A stretch of 64,000 nucleotides of DNA from contig JAPZUF010000007.1 in assembly GCA_027533395.1 (NCBI GenBank), forward strand, positions 1 to 64,000, read 5' to 3'. A program made the translations under genes and the position numbers. The notes beneath the pieces were generated by a model. The model worked only from the letters and a program-made list of their open reading frames with translations. It made no database searches and was not told the origin of the DNA. Every line of letters starts with the position of its first letter. Position 1 is the first letter of the stretch. Of the stretch, positions 16,870-26,508 are shown piece after piece. This stretch comes from Cyclobacteriaceae bacterium. Lineage in GTDB: Bacteria; Bacteroidota; Bacteroidia; Cytophagales; Cyclobacteriaceae.

Positions 16870-18378
16870 ATGAAGTTATACGAGCAATATCCGGTTTCAA
16901 TTACCAATTCATTATCTGGTAAAAAAGAAGTTTTTAAAAGTTTGGTTCCTGGCTACGTAGGCATGTATGTATGCGGCCCTACAGTTTACAACAATGCACA
17001 CCTTGGTAATGCCCGCACTTTTTTAACCTTCGATATTGTGTCGCGTTACTTTCGTTTCTTGGGTTATAAAGTAAGGTATGTGCGCAACATTACTGATGTT
17101 GGACACTTAGTTGGCGATAGCGATGAAGGTGAAGATAAGATTGCCAAAAAAGCGCGCCTAGAACAACTTGAACCTATGGAAGTCGTTAAGCATTACACAG
17201 AGGATTTTCATCAGGTGATGCGCCAAATGAATATTTTGCCTCCGAGCATCGAACCTTCTGCCACTGCGCATATTATCGAGCAAATTGATATTACAAAAAA
17301 GTTAATCGAAAAGGGGTTAGCGTACGAAGTGAATGGAAGCGTATATTTCAACGTTAAAAAATACAATCAGCAAAATCATTACGGTATATTATCCGGTAGA
17401 AATATTGAAGAGTTGATGGAAAGTGGTCGCGATTTAGATGCGCAGGATGAGAAAAAAGAGAAAATTGATTTCGCACTTTGGAAAAATGCTTCGCCTGAAC
17501 ACATCATGCGCTGGCCTTCTCCTTGGGGAAATGGTTTCCCTGGTTGGCACATCGAATGTACAGTAATGAGTACAAAATACTTAGGAGAAACGTTTGATAT
17601 ACATGGAGGTGGCATGGATTTAAAATTTCCACATCACGAATGCGAAATTGCGCAAGCTACCGGGGCTAATGGTAAATCGCCTGTTAATTATTGGATGCAC
17701 TCTAACATGCTAACAGTTAACGGACAAAAAATGAGTAAGTCGTTGGGTAATTCTTTTTTACCTGCCGAATTGTTTAGTGGTAATCATCCTTTGTTAGAAC
17801 GCGCTTACAGCCCCATGACTACGCGATTCTTTATGTTGCAATCGCATTATTCAAGCACGTTAGATTTTTCTAACGAAGCTTTGCAAGCAGCTGAAAAAGG
17901 ATTTAAAAAACTTAACGCTGCTTTACTACTTGCCAAACAACTTGTTAAGAATATAGAAGCATCAGCAACGGCTCAACAAGAAATACCGGAGTGGAATAAT
18001 TTAGTAGATGCTTGTTTCAAAAATATGAGTGATGATTTTAATACGGCTAAAACCTTAGCTGTGTTATTCGAAATGGCGAGTCGCATCAACGATATTAAAG
18101 CTGGAGTTGTAGATGCAAAGAAAATTAAAACAGAAAGTCTTCAGTATTTTTTAAACCACTACATCGGTTTTATGGAAGATGTGTTGGGATTGCAAGAAGA
18201 AAGCCAAGGTAATTCTGATGCTTTAGCTGGAGCTATGCAAGTCTTAATTGAATTGAGAAAGAAAGCACGTGCAGACAGAAATTACGCATTATCTGATAAA
18301 ATCAGAGACGATTTAAAAGCGAATGGCATTCAATTGAAAGATGGCAAAGATGGAGAGATGACGTATGAGTTAGATTAA
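16870..18378 (+). CDS. cysS: Cysteinyl-tRNA synthetase
   Basis: A class I aminoacyl-tRNA synthetase of 502 residues charging tRNA-Cys. YVCGPTVYNNAHLGNART contains the HIGH-type motif (HLGN) and the first zinc cysteine; WHIECTVMS and HHECEIAQ contribute other zinc ligands; KMSKSLGN is the second signature. The C-terminal anticodon-binding region ends ADRNYALSDKIRDDL, typical for the family. The ATG at 16870 gives the expected N-terminus; an upstream frame extension is spurious. Confidence 0.96.
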   Translation: MKLYEQYPVSITNSLSGKKEVFKSLVPGYVGMYVCGPTVYNNAHLGNARTFLTFDIVSRYFRFLGYKVRYVRNITDVGHLVGDSDEGEDKIAKKARLEQLEPMEVVKHYTEDFHQVMRQMNILPPSIEPSATAHIIEQIDITKKLIEKGLAYEVNGSVYFNVKKYNQQNHYGILSGRNIEELMESGRDLDAQDEKKEKIDFALWKNASPEHIMRWPSPWGNGFPGWHIECTVMSTKYLGETFDIHGGGMDLKFPHHECEIAQATGANGKSPVNYWMHSNMLTVNGQKMSKSLGNSFLPAELFSGNHPLLERAYSPMTTRFFMLQSHYSSTLDFSNEALQAAEKGFKKLNAALLLAKQLVKNIEASATAQQEIPEWNNLVDACFKNMSDDFNTAKTLAVLFEMASRINDIKAGVVDAKKIKTESLQYFLNHYIGFMEDVLGLQEESQGNSDALAGAMQVLIELRKKARADRNYALSDKIRDDLKANGIQLKDGKDGEMTYELD

Positions 18379-18402
18379 ATAATAAATAAAACCTCACCCC
18401 CT

Positions 18403-18423
18403 CCCCTCTCCAAAGGAGAGGGG
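18403..18423. repeat. GC-rich 9-bp hairpin (CCCCTCTCC-AAA-GGAGAGGGG)
   Basis: A perfect 9-bp inverted repeat with a 3-nt loop lies 24 bp after cysS, inside a C-rich stretch unlike the local base composition. Such CCCTCTCC/GGAGAGGG elements are, to my knowledge, dispersed intergenic repeats in many Bacteroidota. A transcription-end role for cysS is possible, although no T-run follows on the plus strand. Confidence 0.7.
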
Positions 18424-18496
18424 AATCCAAACCAGAACAAAGCAGCTTTACTTTCGATTTAAATTTTAGAATCAGAAATAATTTTATCGTTAAACA

Positions 18497-18724
18497 TTGA
18501 AAAAACTTTTCATTTTTTTTATTCGTGTGTATCAAGCTACACTTTCGCCTTTGTTAGGTGCTAATTGCAGGCATACCCCCACTTGCTCTCAATATACAGT
18601 GGAAGCCATCCAAGAATGGGGTGCTATAAAAGGAATGTGGTTAGGAATGAAAAGAATTTCTAAGTGCCATCCGTGGGGAACCAGCGGATATGATCCTGTG
18701 CCGAAAAGAATTAAAAAATTGTAA
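18497..18724 (+). CDS. yidD: Membrane protein insertion efficiency factor YidD
   Basis: A 75-residue small membrane-associated protein that assists YidC-mediated insertion. The family core is visible: [24 protein letters not shown], then [24 protein letters not shown] and GYDPVP. Cysteines in CRHTPTC and KCHPW are conserved. The start is TTG at 18497. In many bacteria yidD lies between rnpA and yidC; here it is detached and ends directly against the convergent HNH gene. Confidence 0.93.
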   Translation: MKKLFIFFIRVYQATLSPLLGANCRHTPTCSQYTVEAIQEWGAIKGMWLGMKRISKCHPWGTSGYDPVPKRIKKL

Positions 18725-19216
18725 TTAAGAAAGAAATTCTTCCCACTCGTTGTGGTTACCTGTTTGGTCTTTTAAGAAAATCGCGTAAGAAGGTTTAACT
18801 GGTTTGTGGCGCAAAGGCATATTGGCTTCTTCGGGTGTGTAATCTCCTTTTTTAGCGTTGCATCTTTTACAAGCCGTTACAAGATTTGTCCAGGTATCTT
18901 TTCCTCCTCTTGCTTTTGGTATAACATGATCAATGGTTAACTCGCGCCTAGTGCCACAATACTGACATTCGTTGTTATCACGCTTAAATATATTTTGTCT
19001 CGTTAAGTTTACGCCCTTATAGGGTGCGTTACCATATCGGTTTAACCGGATAACCGATGGCATCGGAAAACTTTTGGTGATGGAGTGCAGCTTATGACCA
19101 TTCGCACTTTTCACCATTTCGCTTTTGTTGAGGTAAACAAGAATAAAGGCGCGTTCCACTGAGCAGACCATCAGCGGACTGGAGTCGTTGTTGAGTACAA
19201 GCACACGATTATTCAT
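18725..19216 (-). CDS. HNH endonuclease family protein
   Basis: A 163-residue protein. An N-terminal domain (about 1-75) beginning NNRVLVLNNDSSPLMVCSVE is followed by the HNH module: CQYCG and CKRCN are the zinc-binding cysteine pairs, with LTIDHVIPKARGGKDTWTNL between them supplying the catalytic histidine and asparagine. This stand-alone type is common and its role is not established; it carries no mobile-element context. The ATG at 19216 is used instead of one six codons upstream. Confidence 0.88.
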   Translation of the reverse strand: MNNRVLVLNNDSSPLMVCSVERAFILVYLNKSEMVKSANGHKLHSITKSFPMPSVIRLNRYGNAPYKGVNLTRQNIFKRDNNECQYCGTRRELTIDHVIPKARGGKDTWTNLVTACKRCNAKKGDYTPEEANMPLRHKPVKPSYAIFLKDQTGNHNEWEEFLS

Positions 19217-19274
19217 ATTGAAATATAGTTCCAATTCATAAAAGGAACAAGTATCTCAATTTAATGTTTTTCGT

Positions 19275-20066
19275 TTAAGCTAGAATTCTACGAAGGTGAG
19301 AAAAGGTATGGGTTTTCAATTGGGTTTCAGCATGAAAAATCCCTTCTTCGGTAAGTTGATCTATTCTTACTTTACCCGATGTATGCAAAATTTGATTGTT
19401 GGCCAATACAATCCCTACATGCACGATAGCTTCTTTTTCGTTTTTAAAGAAAGCCAAATCTCCTGGTTTTGAATCAGCAAAAATTCTTACCGCTTTGCCT
19501 TGTGTAGCTTGTTGACGTGAATCGCGCATGAGCGAGTAGCCACAAACCTTATAAACCATTTGGGTTAAGCCTGAACAATCGATACCGAATGGAGTTTTAC
19601 CTCCCCATAAGTAAGGTGCATTTAAATATTTTCCGGCTGTTGTTCTTAAAAATTCGTATTCGCGTTTTTGTCCAATATTTTTGGCTTCCCCATTAAAAGC
19701 AAATTGTTCTTCCATCTTAAACAACTCTGCGCTGGTAATAGGAATGATGCTTCCTAATACAATTGGTATTTGAATTTTATTGTAGAGAATACTGCTTGTG
19801 ATGTCTGTTGTGATTTTTAACTCTGCTCGGTTGAGGTAATCGAAATAATTTTCTTCAATAGCATGGTGTTGTTTGGCATCGATCCAACCTTCGTAACTAT
19901 CAAAAGCGATATGAACCTTCAACCATTTTTTATCAACACTGATATCAATTACTTTGTAATGATCACCAAAAAGCAATTGCGTTACCATTTCGGCTTGGTC
20001 GGCTGGGCTTACACGCACAGCCAGCAAACTAAGTCTGCAAACACCAAAGCCATTTGTTTCTACCAT
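19275..20066 (-). CDS. NlpC/P60 (C40) peptidase with N-terminal SH3 domain
   Basis: A 263-residue cell-wall endopeptidase candidate. The N-terminal part (about 1-75) is a bacterial SH3-like domain followed by a second linker domain; the C-terminal NlpC/P60 domain has the catalytic cysteine in FGIDCSGLTQMVY, the histidine in IVHVGIVL and the third polar residue in NNQILHTSG. No signal peptide is evident, so it may act intracellularly on muropeptides or be exported otherwise. It is 3 bp downstream of smpB. Confidence 0.9.
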   Translation of the reverse strand: MVETNGFGVCRLSLLAVRVSPADQAEMVTQLLFGDHYKVIDISVDKKWLKVHIAFDSYEGWIDAKQHHAIEENYFDYLNRAELKITTDITSSILYNKIQIPIVLGSIIPITSAELFKMEEQFAFNGEAKNIGQKREYEFLRTTAGKYLNAPYLWGGKTPFGIDCSGLTQMVYKVCGYSLMRDSRQQATQGKAVRIFADSKPGDLAFFKNEKEAIVHVGIVLANNQILHTSGKVRIDQLTEEGIFHAETQLKTHTFSHLRRILA

Positions 20067-20069
20067 AGT

Positions 20070-20534
20070 TTAAAATTTAACTCTGCTTAGTTCTCGCTTT
20101 ATATCGCGCTCTTTAATGGAGTCGCGTTTGTCGTGTAATTTTTTTCCTCTGGCTAAAGCCACTTCTATTTTGGCTAAACCTTTTTCATTAATGAATAATT
20201 TTGTTGGTACCACTGTAAATCCTTTCTCCTCTGTTTTTCTTTCCAGCTTTACCAACTCTGCTTTCTTCAATAAAAGTTTTCTTTCTCTGGTTGCTTCATG
20301 GTTATAATGTGTACCCTGACTGTATTCGCTAATGCGAACGCCTTTTACAAATAATTCACCATTATTAAAATAACAATAACCATCTTCTAAGTTTACTTTG
20401 CCTTCGCGAATGGATTTTATTTCTGTTCCTTTTAAAGCGATACCTGCAATGTATTTATCTAACAACTCGTATTCAAACGAAGCTTGTTTGTTACGTATTG
20501 AAATGTTATTCGAAAATCTATTCTCCTTCGCCAT
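20070..20534 (-). CDS. smpB: SsrA-binding protein SmpB
   Basis: A 154-residue tmRNA-binding protein required for trans-translation rescue of stalled ribosomes. NKQASFEYELLDKYIAGIAL, GTEIKSIREGKVNLEDGYC and the basic C-terminal tail with KLHDKRDSIKERDIKRELSR are the family landmarks. Length is normal. It lies in a tight run with the thioesterase (4-bp gap) and the NlpC/P60 gene. The tmRNA gene itself was not found in the window. Confidence 0.96.
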   Translation of the reverse strand: MAKENRFSNNISIRNKQASFEYELLDKYIAGIALKGTEIKSIREGKVNLEDGYCYFNNGELFVKGVRISEYSQGTHYNHEATRERKLLLKKAELVKLERKTEEKGFTVVPTKLFINEKGLAKIEVALARGKKLHDKRDSIKERDIKRELSRVKF

Positions 20535-20538
20535 GCCA

Positions 20539-20925
20539 TCAACTGTTTAACAATTTTTCTATTTTTTCTTTGGCAAAAACTTTTTGCCCGGTGGTACCGG
20601 TTGCCACTACTTTATTTTGAACACTCGCCTGATAACGGCAAACAATTTCGTTTTGTTCCAGTCGCTCTATCCAAGCTTCGAATAAAATAATTGAGCCAAC
20701 TTTTGCTGGTGCTTTATGTTCTACTGTAACAAACGTTCCGATTCCTTCTTCGTGTTCTTCCTTTAAGTCGAGTACAAATTGTCTGGTTGTCCACTCGGCT
20801 TCACGTGCAAGGGTAAAAGTAGAGCAAACAGGATGCACCACGTTACCATGAAAGGCAGCCACATCTTTGTCTGTAACCACAAACTGGTATTCCTTTTTAT
20901 CGCCAACCGAAAAAATGTTTTTCAC
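20539..20925 (-). CDS. Hotdog-fold thioesterase, FlK-like
   Basis: A 128-residue single-domain hotdog protein. CSTFTLAREAEWTTR and VTVEHKAPAKVGS place Thr/Ser, Glu and His as in the fluoroacetyl-CoA thioesterase (FlK) family, which hydrolyses acyl-CoA. Substrate is unknown, and fluoroacetate is not implied. It lies between tsaD (18-bp gap) and smpB (4-bp gap) in one operon. Confidence 0.8.
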   Translation of the reverse strand: MKNIFSVGDKKEYQFVVTDKDVAAFHGNVVHPVCSTFTLAREAEWTTRQFVLDLKEEHEEGIGTFVTVEHKAPAKVGSIILFEAWIERLEQNEIVCRYQASVQNKVVATGTTGQKVFAKEKIEKLLNS

Positions 20926-20943
20926 AAAGCAAAGATAAGGTTT

Positions 20944-21948
20944 CTACTGAATTGGCATTCTGGCCAGTGGTGTTACCGATTGGTCGGTGAAATCTTGTTT
21001 TAAAAATTTATAATGCGCAGCTATGGCAATCATACCTGCATTATCGGTGCAATATTGAAAGGCAGGTATGTAAACTTTCCAGTTAAATTGTTCTGCTGTT
21101 TGTTGTAGTGTTTGTCGTAACCCACTATTAGCGGCAACTCCTCCTGCAATGGCAATTTCCTTAATACCTGTTTGCTGAGCCGCTTCTTTCAATCGCTTCA
21201 TCAACATATTAATTAAATGATGTTGAATCGAAGCACACAAGTCAACTTTATTTTGCGAAATGAAATCTGGATTTTGCAAAAGCTGATCTCGCAAAAAATA
21301 CATGAACTGGGTTTTGATACCTGAAAAAGAAAAATCTAAACCAGGCATATGTGTTTCAGTAAATGAAAAACGTTTGGAGTTTCCTTGTTGCGCATATTTA
21401 TCAATCATGGGGCCACCCGGATAGGGCAAACCCAATAACTTTGCGGTCTTATCAAAGGCTTCGCCTACGGCATCATCTTGCGTTTGTCCGATAACTTCCA
21501 TATCCAGATAATCCTTCACCAAAACGATTTGTGTATGGCCACCACTTACCGTAAGACATAGAAATGGAAAAGCAGGTTTAGGATCATCGATGAAATGTGC
21601 CAACACATGCGCTTGCATGTGGTTTACTTCTATCAAGGGTAATTTCAACGAAAGCGCCAAGCCTTTTGCGAAAGAAACTCCCACATGCAAAGAACCAATT
21701 AAGCCTGGCCCACGTGTAAAGGCTATGGCTTGTAATTGCTTGGGCAGTACACCTGCCGCTTGCAAAGCTTCGTTTACAACAGCTACTATATTTTGCTGGT
21801 GGGCGCGCGATGCCAATTCAGGCACTACTCCACCATATTTTTGGTGAATGGCCTGCGTTGCAATAATATTATTAAGTACCTTGCCGTTGCTGATAACAGC
21901 AGCAGAGGTCTCATCGCAAGACGATTCGATGGCAAGAATAGTAGACAT
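20944..21948 (-). CDS. tsaD: tRNA N6-adenosine threonylcarbamoyltransferase TsaD
   Basis: The catalytic subunit of the t6A37 machinery, transferring threonylcarbamoyl from TC-AMP to tRNA. The 334 residues contain SCDETSAAVI at the N-terminus, the metal-binding NHMQAHVLAH (HxxxH), LTVSGGHTQIV, GGVAANSGLR and the final metal aspartate in YCTDNAGMIA. Length is standard. Its start codon lies only 9 bp from that of the divergent tamB-like gene. Confidence 0.96.
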   Translation of the reverse strand: MSTILAIESSCDETSAAVISNGKVLNNIIATQAIHQKYGGVVPELASRAHQQNIVAVVNEALQAAGVLPKQLQAIAFTRGPGLIGSLHVGVSFAKGLALSLKLPLIEVNHMQAHVLAHFIDDPKPAFPFLCLTVSGGHTQIVLVKDYLDMEVIGQTQDDAVGEAFDKTAKLLGLPYPGGPMIDKYAQQGNSKRFSFTETHMPGLDFSFSGIKTQFMYFLRDQLLQNPDFISQNKVDLCASIQHHLINMLMKRLKEAAQQTGIKEIAIAGGVAANSGLRQTLQQTAEQFNWKVYIPAFQYCTDNAGMIAIAAHYKFLKQDFTDQSVTPLARMPIQ

Positions 21949-21957
21949 GTTACCCTA

Positions 21958-24900
21958 ATGACTTCGCAAATTATTAAAAATAGGCTTCGGAAAATCTTTG
22001 CGTACACATTTAGTGGAACAATATTTCTTGTATTATCCTCTTTTTTATTGTTGCAGATACCACCTGTGCAACAATCTATCATCAATTTTTATCTACGACA
22101 AATAACTGAAGTAAGTGGTTTTCAATCGAAAGTAAAATCGATGCATCTGTTGTGGTTTGATCACCTTGATTTACAAGGTCTTGAAATTCTTGATCCGCAA
22201 AAAAATGAAATGATTGCCATCGAAAAACTACGCGTAGATTTCAGGTTATTTGATATGATTACAGGAAACAATGTCTATATCGATGGCATTGCCTTAAATG
22301 GAACACGCGTTTTTCTAAAATACATTCCGGAAACAGATACGAGCGAAAACCTGAATATCAATATTCTGATTAACCGATTATCAGGTAGTGGCGGTGGTGG
22401 TGGAAAACCTCCTATTATCAACATCGGTGAAGCCATTCTTGAACAAGCTCAATTCAAATATGATGATGGTAATCCCGACTCCTTGCAAGGTTTCGATCAT
22501 CATCATTTCAATTTAACAATTGATGAAGCCTCGCTTCAGAAATTTTATGTATTGGGCGATACCATTGCCTTTGATGTTCGATCGTTAATGGTGGAAGATG
22601 AAAAAACTGGTTTACGCGTTAAAGATTTTCAAACTAATTTCAGGATATCGCAATCAGCGATGGAGTTTTATGATTTGAATTTACGCGTTGGCAATAGTTA
22701 TATAGCCGACACTATTGTATTTACTTACAATTCTCAAGCTGATTTAAGTGACTTTAATAATTTAGTTCGAATAAAGGCTAAGCTTAATCAAATTATTATT
22801 GACCCTAAAGATTTAGCTCTTTTTATAGAGGGCGCAGATAAAATACCGCAAACTTTTACGCTTTCAACATTTTTTAACGGTCAGATAAATGATTTTACTG
22901 CTAACAACTTAAATTTAACCATTGGCCAATCTCAATACACAGGTAAACTGAGCATGGAAGGTTTACCTTATTTTGAGGAAACTTTTATAGAAGCCAGACT
23001 AAGAAATTCTACAATTGATGTTGATGATATTGCCTTCCTAATAGATGATGATTTTGCCAATAGACTTAAGCCACTTGGTAAAACAAAAGTGAACCTGGAG
23101 TTTATTGGTTACCCTACTGATTTTGTTGCGAATGGAAAAATTAATACAAGACTTGGAGAAATTCGTTCTGATATCAACTTAAAAATTAATGAAAAGGATA
23201 AAAGTCGCTCGACTTACTCCGGTAATTTATCACTACAAGAATTTAATTTAGGATTATACTTAAATGATACGACCACCTTTCAAACCGTTTCGTTGAATGG
23301 AAATATCAATGGAGCAGGATTAACCATTCAAACAGCAGATTTTAAATTGAAAGGTGATATTGATAAATTATTTGTATTTAAGTATCCTTACCAAAAAATA
23401 AAAACCAATGCGCGCTTCGCCAACGAATTTTTTAATGGTGATGTAAGTATCAATGATCCTAATCTTCAAGCATCAGCTAAAGGCTCCATTGATTTTAGAA
23501 ATGAAAAGAATCTCGTACAAGTTATTGGCACTATAGATACCGCTAACTTACATCATCTCAAATTATCAAAAGATGTTCTTGCCATTAAAACAGATGTTAA
23601 CATTAACTCAACAGGATTGGCACTTGATAGTTTACAAGGAATGGGTGAACTCAAAAACTTACAATTGCATTATCAGAAACAATGGTTGGAGCTTGACGAA
23701 TTAAAAGTAATAGCAGATAAAACTACGAACTCACATGAACTCAAACTTTCAAGCGATTTGGTTTCAGCAGAAGTGAAAGGTGATTTCTTTTATTCAGATT
23801 TAATTGCTGATGTACAGGAATTGGTGAAAGAATTTAGATTGAACATTATCAATGATAAAAAGGAAACCTTTGCTTATTACAGCGCCAATAAAAACAGTGG
23901 AAAAAATTACAAAGCAGATTTTACCGTGTGGTTGCACAACTTAAAACCATTGGCTGCTGTACTCAATGAAGATTTTTCCATTTCGCCAAAAGTAAAACTA
24001 GAAGGAAACTTTAGTAATGGTATTACCACAGCGTTTTCAGCTTTCGCTCATATACCTCAACTTAGGTATCAAGGATTTAGTTTTAATAATACCACTGTCG
24101 ATGTTAACGCCTCTAAACTAGCAGATAGTACAGCAGTATTGGCGATGGTTTTTATTCAATCGGAAAATCAAAAAATTGAAGGTGTAAAAACAAAAAATCT
24201 TTTAACTGAAGCCATCTGGAACAACAATCACATCGATTTTAGTGTTGAAGCAGACCAAGCCGACATGGACAATAACGTTAGGCTAAAAGGAACTATTGAC
24301 TTTAAAGACAGCACGCAATTTACTTTACAAAATTCCACCATCAAGATTCTAGATAAAATCTGGAAAATAAATGACAATGCAAATATTAATCAGCTAGGAA
24401 GAGAATGGTATTTAAACCATGTCGGATTTACAGAAGGCAACCAAAAAATCGATATAACAGGTGCCATTTCTGAAGATGTACAAAAACCTCTTAAAATAGT
24501 TGTTGAGCAACTTGAATTAGCATCGTTTAATCCGTTGATAACAGAAAAACTAAATGGAATCGTTAACGCTGAAATATTATTAAAAGATATTTACAACGAA
24601 ACTTCAATTGAAAACATTGTTAATGTAAAACAACTCACTGTTAATAACTTTCTTGTTGGTGACATCAAAGGCAACAATATTTGGCAAAAAGAAGAAAATA
24701 AATTCCTGATTGATTTCCTTGTAAACAGAAAAGAATTAAAAGCTATAACCATTCAAGGTGAATATGATCCTGAAAACAAAACTAGCCCACTCAACCTAAC
24801 CGCGGATTTAAATCAAGCAAACTTAAAGCTTGCAGAACCTGTATTAAGAGGTCTATTTAGCCAAATTGATGGAACAGTAACGGGTAGCTATACTATAAAA

Positions 24901-26508
24901 GGAACTTTAGCCAAACCTTTAATTCGCGGTACTGGCAAAATACAAGGTGGACAAATGATGGTTGACTACCTCAAAACTCTGTATAAGTTTGATGGCACCC
25001 TTGGTATGACCCCAACCTCTATCTATTTTGAAAATATTGTTTTAGAGGATGTATACAAAAATAAAGCTACTCTCGATGGATTCATAGCGCACAAAAACTT
25101 CAATTCGATGCGCATTAATATAGATGCAGCTTTCACTAACCTAATGGTGCTGAACACAGGCATCAAAGATAATTCGCTTTTCTACGGACAAGGATTTGCC
25201 ACGGGAAAAGTTAATTTCTTTGGCCCGGCTGATAATTTAAAGATTTCAGCGACAGCCAGAACAGAAAAAAACTCGAAACTCTTCATTCCTATAGGCAGCA
25301 CTTCCACTGTTGAACAAAGTGAATTTATTCGCTTCGTTTCCTTTGCTGATACAACAAAAGTAAGTAATGCAGAAACTGACAACAAAAAAACATTAACAGG
25401 ATTAACCATAGATTTAAATCTGGATATAACACCTGATGCTTATTGTGAAATTATTTTCGATATCAAGGCTGGAGATATTATACGAGGCCGTGGTAATGGA
25501 GACCTTCGTTTGCAACTCGATACACGTGGCGAATTCTCAATGTTTGGTGGTGTTACTTTTGAAGAAGGCGCTTATAATTTTACTTTATACAATGTGATCA
25601 ATAAGGAATTTGAAATACAGAAAGGAAGTCGCATTACTTGGGCTGGCGATCCTTATGATGGTCAATTGCAAATCAAAGCTGCCTATAATCAGTTGGCATC
25701 GCTTGCACCAATCATCAATAATCCTGACATACAGAACGACCCCATTCTGAGAAGAAAATATCCCATGCAGGTATTGTTAAATTTAGAAGGTGCGATGTTA
25801 GCACCACAAATCACATTTGATATCGTTGCAAAAGATCTGCCTCCATCCATCAATATCAATGGAACTAACGTGCGCTTAGGTTTTGAATTTGATGCCTTCA
25901 AAGCTAAGCTCGATGAACAAGAGTTAAACAAACAAGTTTTCAGTTTAATTATTCTTCGCAGGCTATCATCTATCAATGAAGGTATCACTGCCACGGGTTC
26001 AGTTACCAATAGTGTAAGTGAATTACTATCCAATCAATTAAGTTATTGGATGAGTCAAGTTGATGAGAATTTAGAAATCGATGTTGACCTCGGTGCCTTG
26101 GATCAACAAGCTTTTAATACTTTTCAATTGCGGCTATCTTACAGTTTCTTTAATGGAAGATTAAGGGTAACGAGAGATGGCACTTTTGTGAATCAAAGTA
26201 ATGTAAACGCTACAACACCTAATGCCAATTCAAACACAGCTGCCTTAGTGGGCGACTGGACTGTTGATTACATGCTTTCAGCAGATGGTAAATTCAAAGT
26301 AAGGATGTACAACAGAACCAACGTTAACCCTATACAAACGGCTATCAATAACCAAAATACCATCACAACAGGGTTTAGCTTACAGCACACACAAAGCTTT
26401 AATGTATTTACAGATTTATGGCGAAGTGCGCGAAAAAGACGAGAGAAAGAATTGGCCGATGAGAAAAATAGTGAAGCTGTAATCCCGAAAGAAGATGAAG
26501 GTCTTTAG
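21958..26508 (+). CDS. TamB-like translocation and assembly module protein
   Basis: A very large envelope protein of 1516 residues. It has an N-terminal membrane anchor (about 10-35), a long array of short beta-strand repeats typical of AsmA/TamB proteins that bridge the two membranes, and a C-terminal DUF490 domain (about the last 350 residues) with GDLRLQLDTRGEFSMFGGV and a terminal amphipathic region. TamB proteins aid outer-membrane protein assembly or carry phospholipids. The ATG at 21958 is used because the upstream frame lies within the divergent tsaD. A basic tail (WRSARKRREKELADEKN) follows DUF490. Confidence 0.88.
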   Translation: MTSQIIKNRLRKIFAYTFSGTIFLVLSSFLLLQIPPVQQSIINFYLRQITEVSGFQSKVKSMHLLWFDHLDLQGLEILDPQKNEMIAIEKLRVDFRLFDMITGNNVYIDGIALNGTRVFLKYIPETDTSENLNINILINRLSGSGGGGGKPPIINIGEAILEQAQFKYDDGNPDSLQGFDHHHFNLTIDEASLQKFYVLGDTIAFDVRSLMVEDEKTGLRVKDFQTNFRISQSAMEFYDLNLRVGNSYIADTIVFTYNSQADLSDFNNLVRIKAKLNQIIIDPKDLALFIEGADKIPQTFTLSTFFNGQINDFTANNLNLTIGQSQYTGKLSMEGLPYFEETFIEARLRNSTIDVDDIAFLIDDDFANRLKPLGKTKVNLEFIGYPTDFVANGKINTRLGEIRSDINLKINEKDKSRSTYSGNLSLQEFNLGLYLNDTTTFQTVSLNGNINGAGLTIQTADFKLKGDIDKLFVFKYPYQKIKTNARFANEFFNGDVSINDPNLQASAKGSIDFRNEKNLVQVIGTIDTANLHHLKLSKDVLAIKTDVNINSTGLALDSLQGMGELKNLQLHYQKQWLELDELKVIADKTTNSHELKLSSDLVSAEVKGDFFYSDLIADVQELVKEFRLNIINDKKETFAYYSANKNSGKNYKADFTVWLHNLKPLAAVLNEDFSISPKVKLEGNFSNGITTAFSAFAHIPQLRYQGFSFNNTTVDVNASKLADSTAVLAMVFIQSENQKIEGVKTKNLLTEAIWNNNHIDFSVEADQADMDNNVRLKGTIDFKDSTQFTLQNSTIKILDKIWKINDNANINQLGREWYLNHVGFTEGNQKIDITGAISEDVQKPLKIVVEQLELASFNPLITEKLNGIVNAEILLKDIYNETSIENIVNVKQLTVNNFLVGDIKGNNIWQKEENKFLIDFLVNRKELKAITIQGEYDPENKTSPLNLTADLNQANLKLAEPVLRGLFSQIDGTVTGSYTIKGTLAKPLIRGTGKIQGGQMMVDYLKTLYKFDGTLGMTPTSIYFENIVLEDVYKNKATLDGFIAHKNFNSMRINIDAAFTNLMVLNTGIKDNSLFYGQGFATGKVNFFGPADNLKISATARTEKNSKLFIPIGSTSTVEQSEFIRFVSFADTTKVSNAETDNKKTLTGLTIDLNLDITPDAYCEIIFDIKAGDIIRGRGNGDLRLQLDTRGEFSMFGGVTFEEGAYNFTLYNVINKEFEIQKGSRITWAGDPYDGQLQIKAAYNQLASLAPIINNPDIQNDPILRRKYPMQVLLNLEGAMLAPQITFDIVAKDLPPSININGTNVRLGFEFDAFKAKLDEQELNKQVFSLIILRRLSSINEGITATGSVTNSVSELLSNQLSYWMSQVDENLEIDVDLGALDQQAFNTFQLRLSYSFFNGRLRVTRDGTFVNQSNVNATTPNANSNTAALVGDWTVDYMLSADGKFKVRMYNRTNVNPIQTAINNQNTITTGFSLQHTQSFNVFTDLWRSARKRREKELADEKNSEAVIPKEDEGL

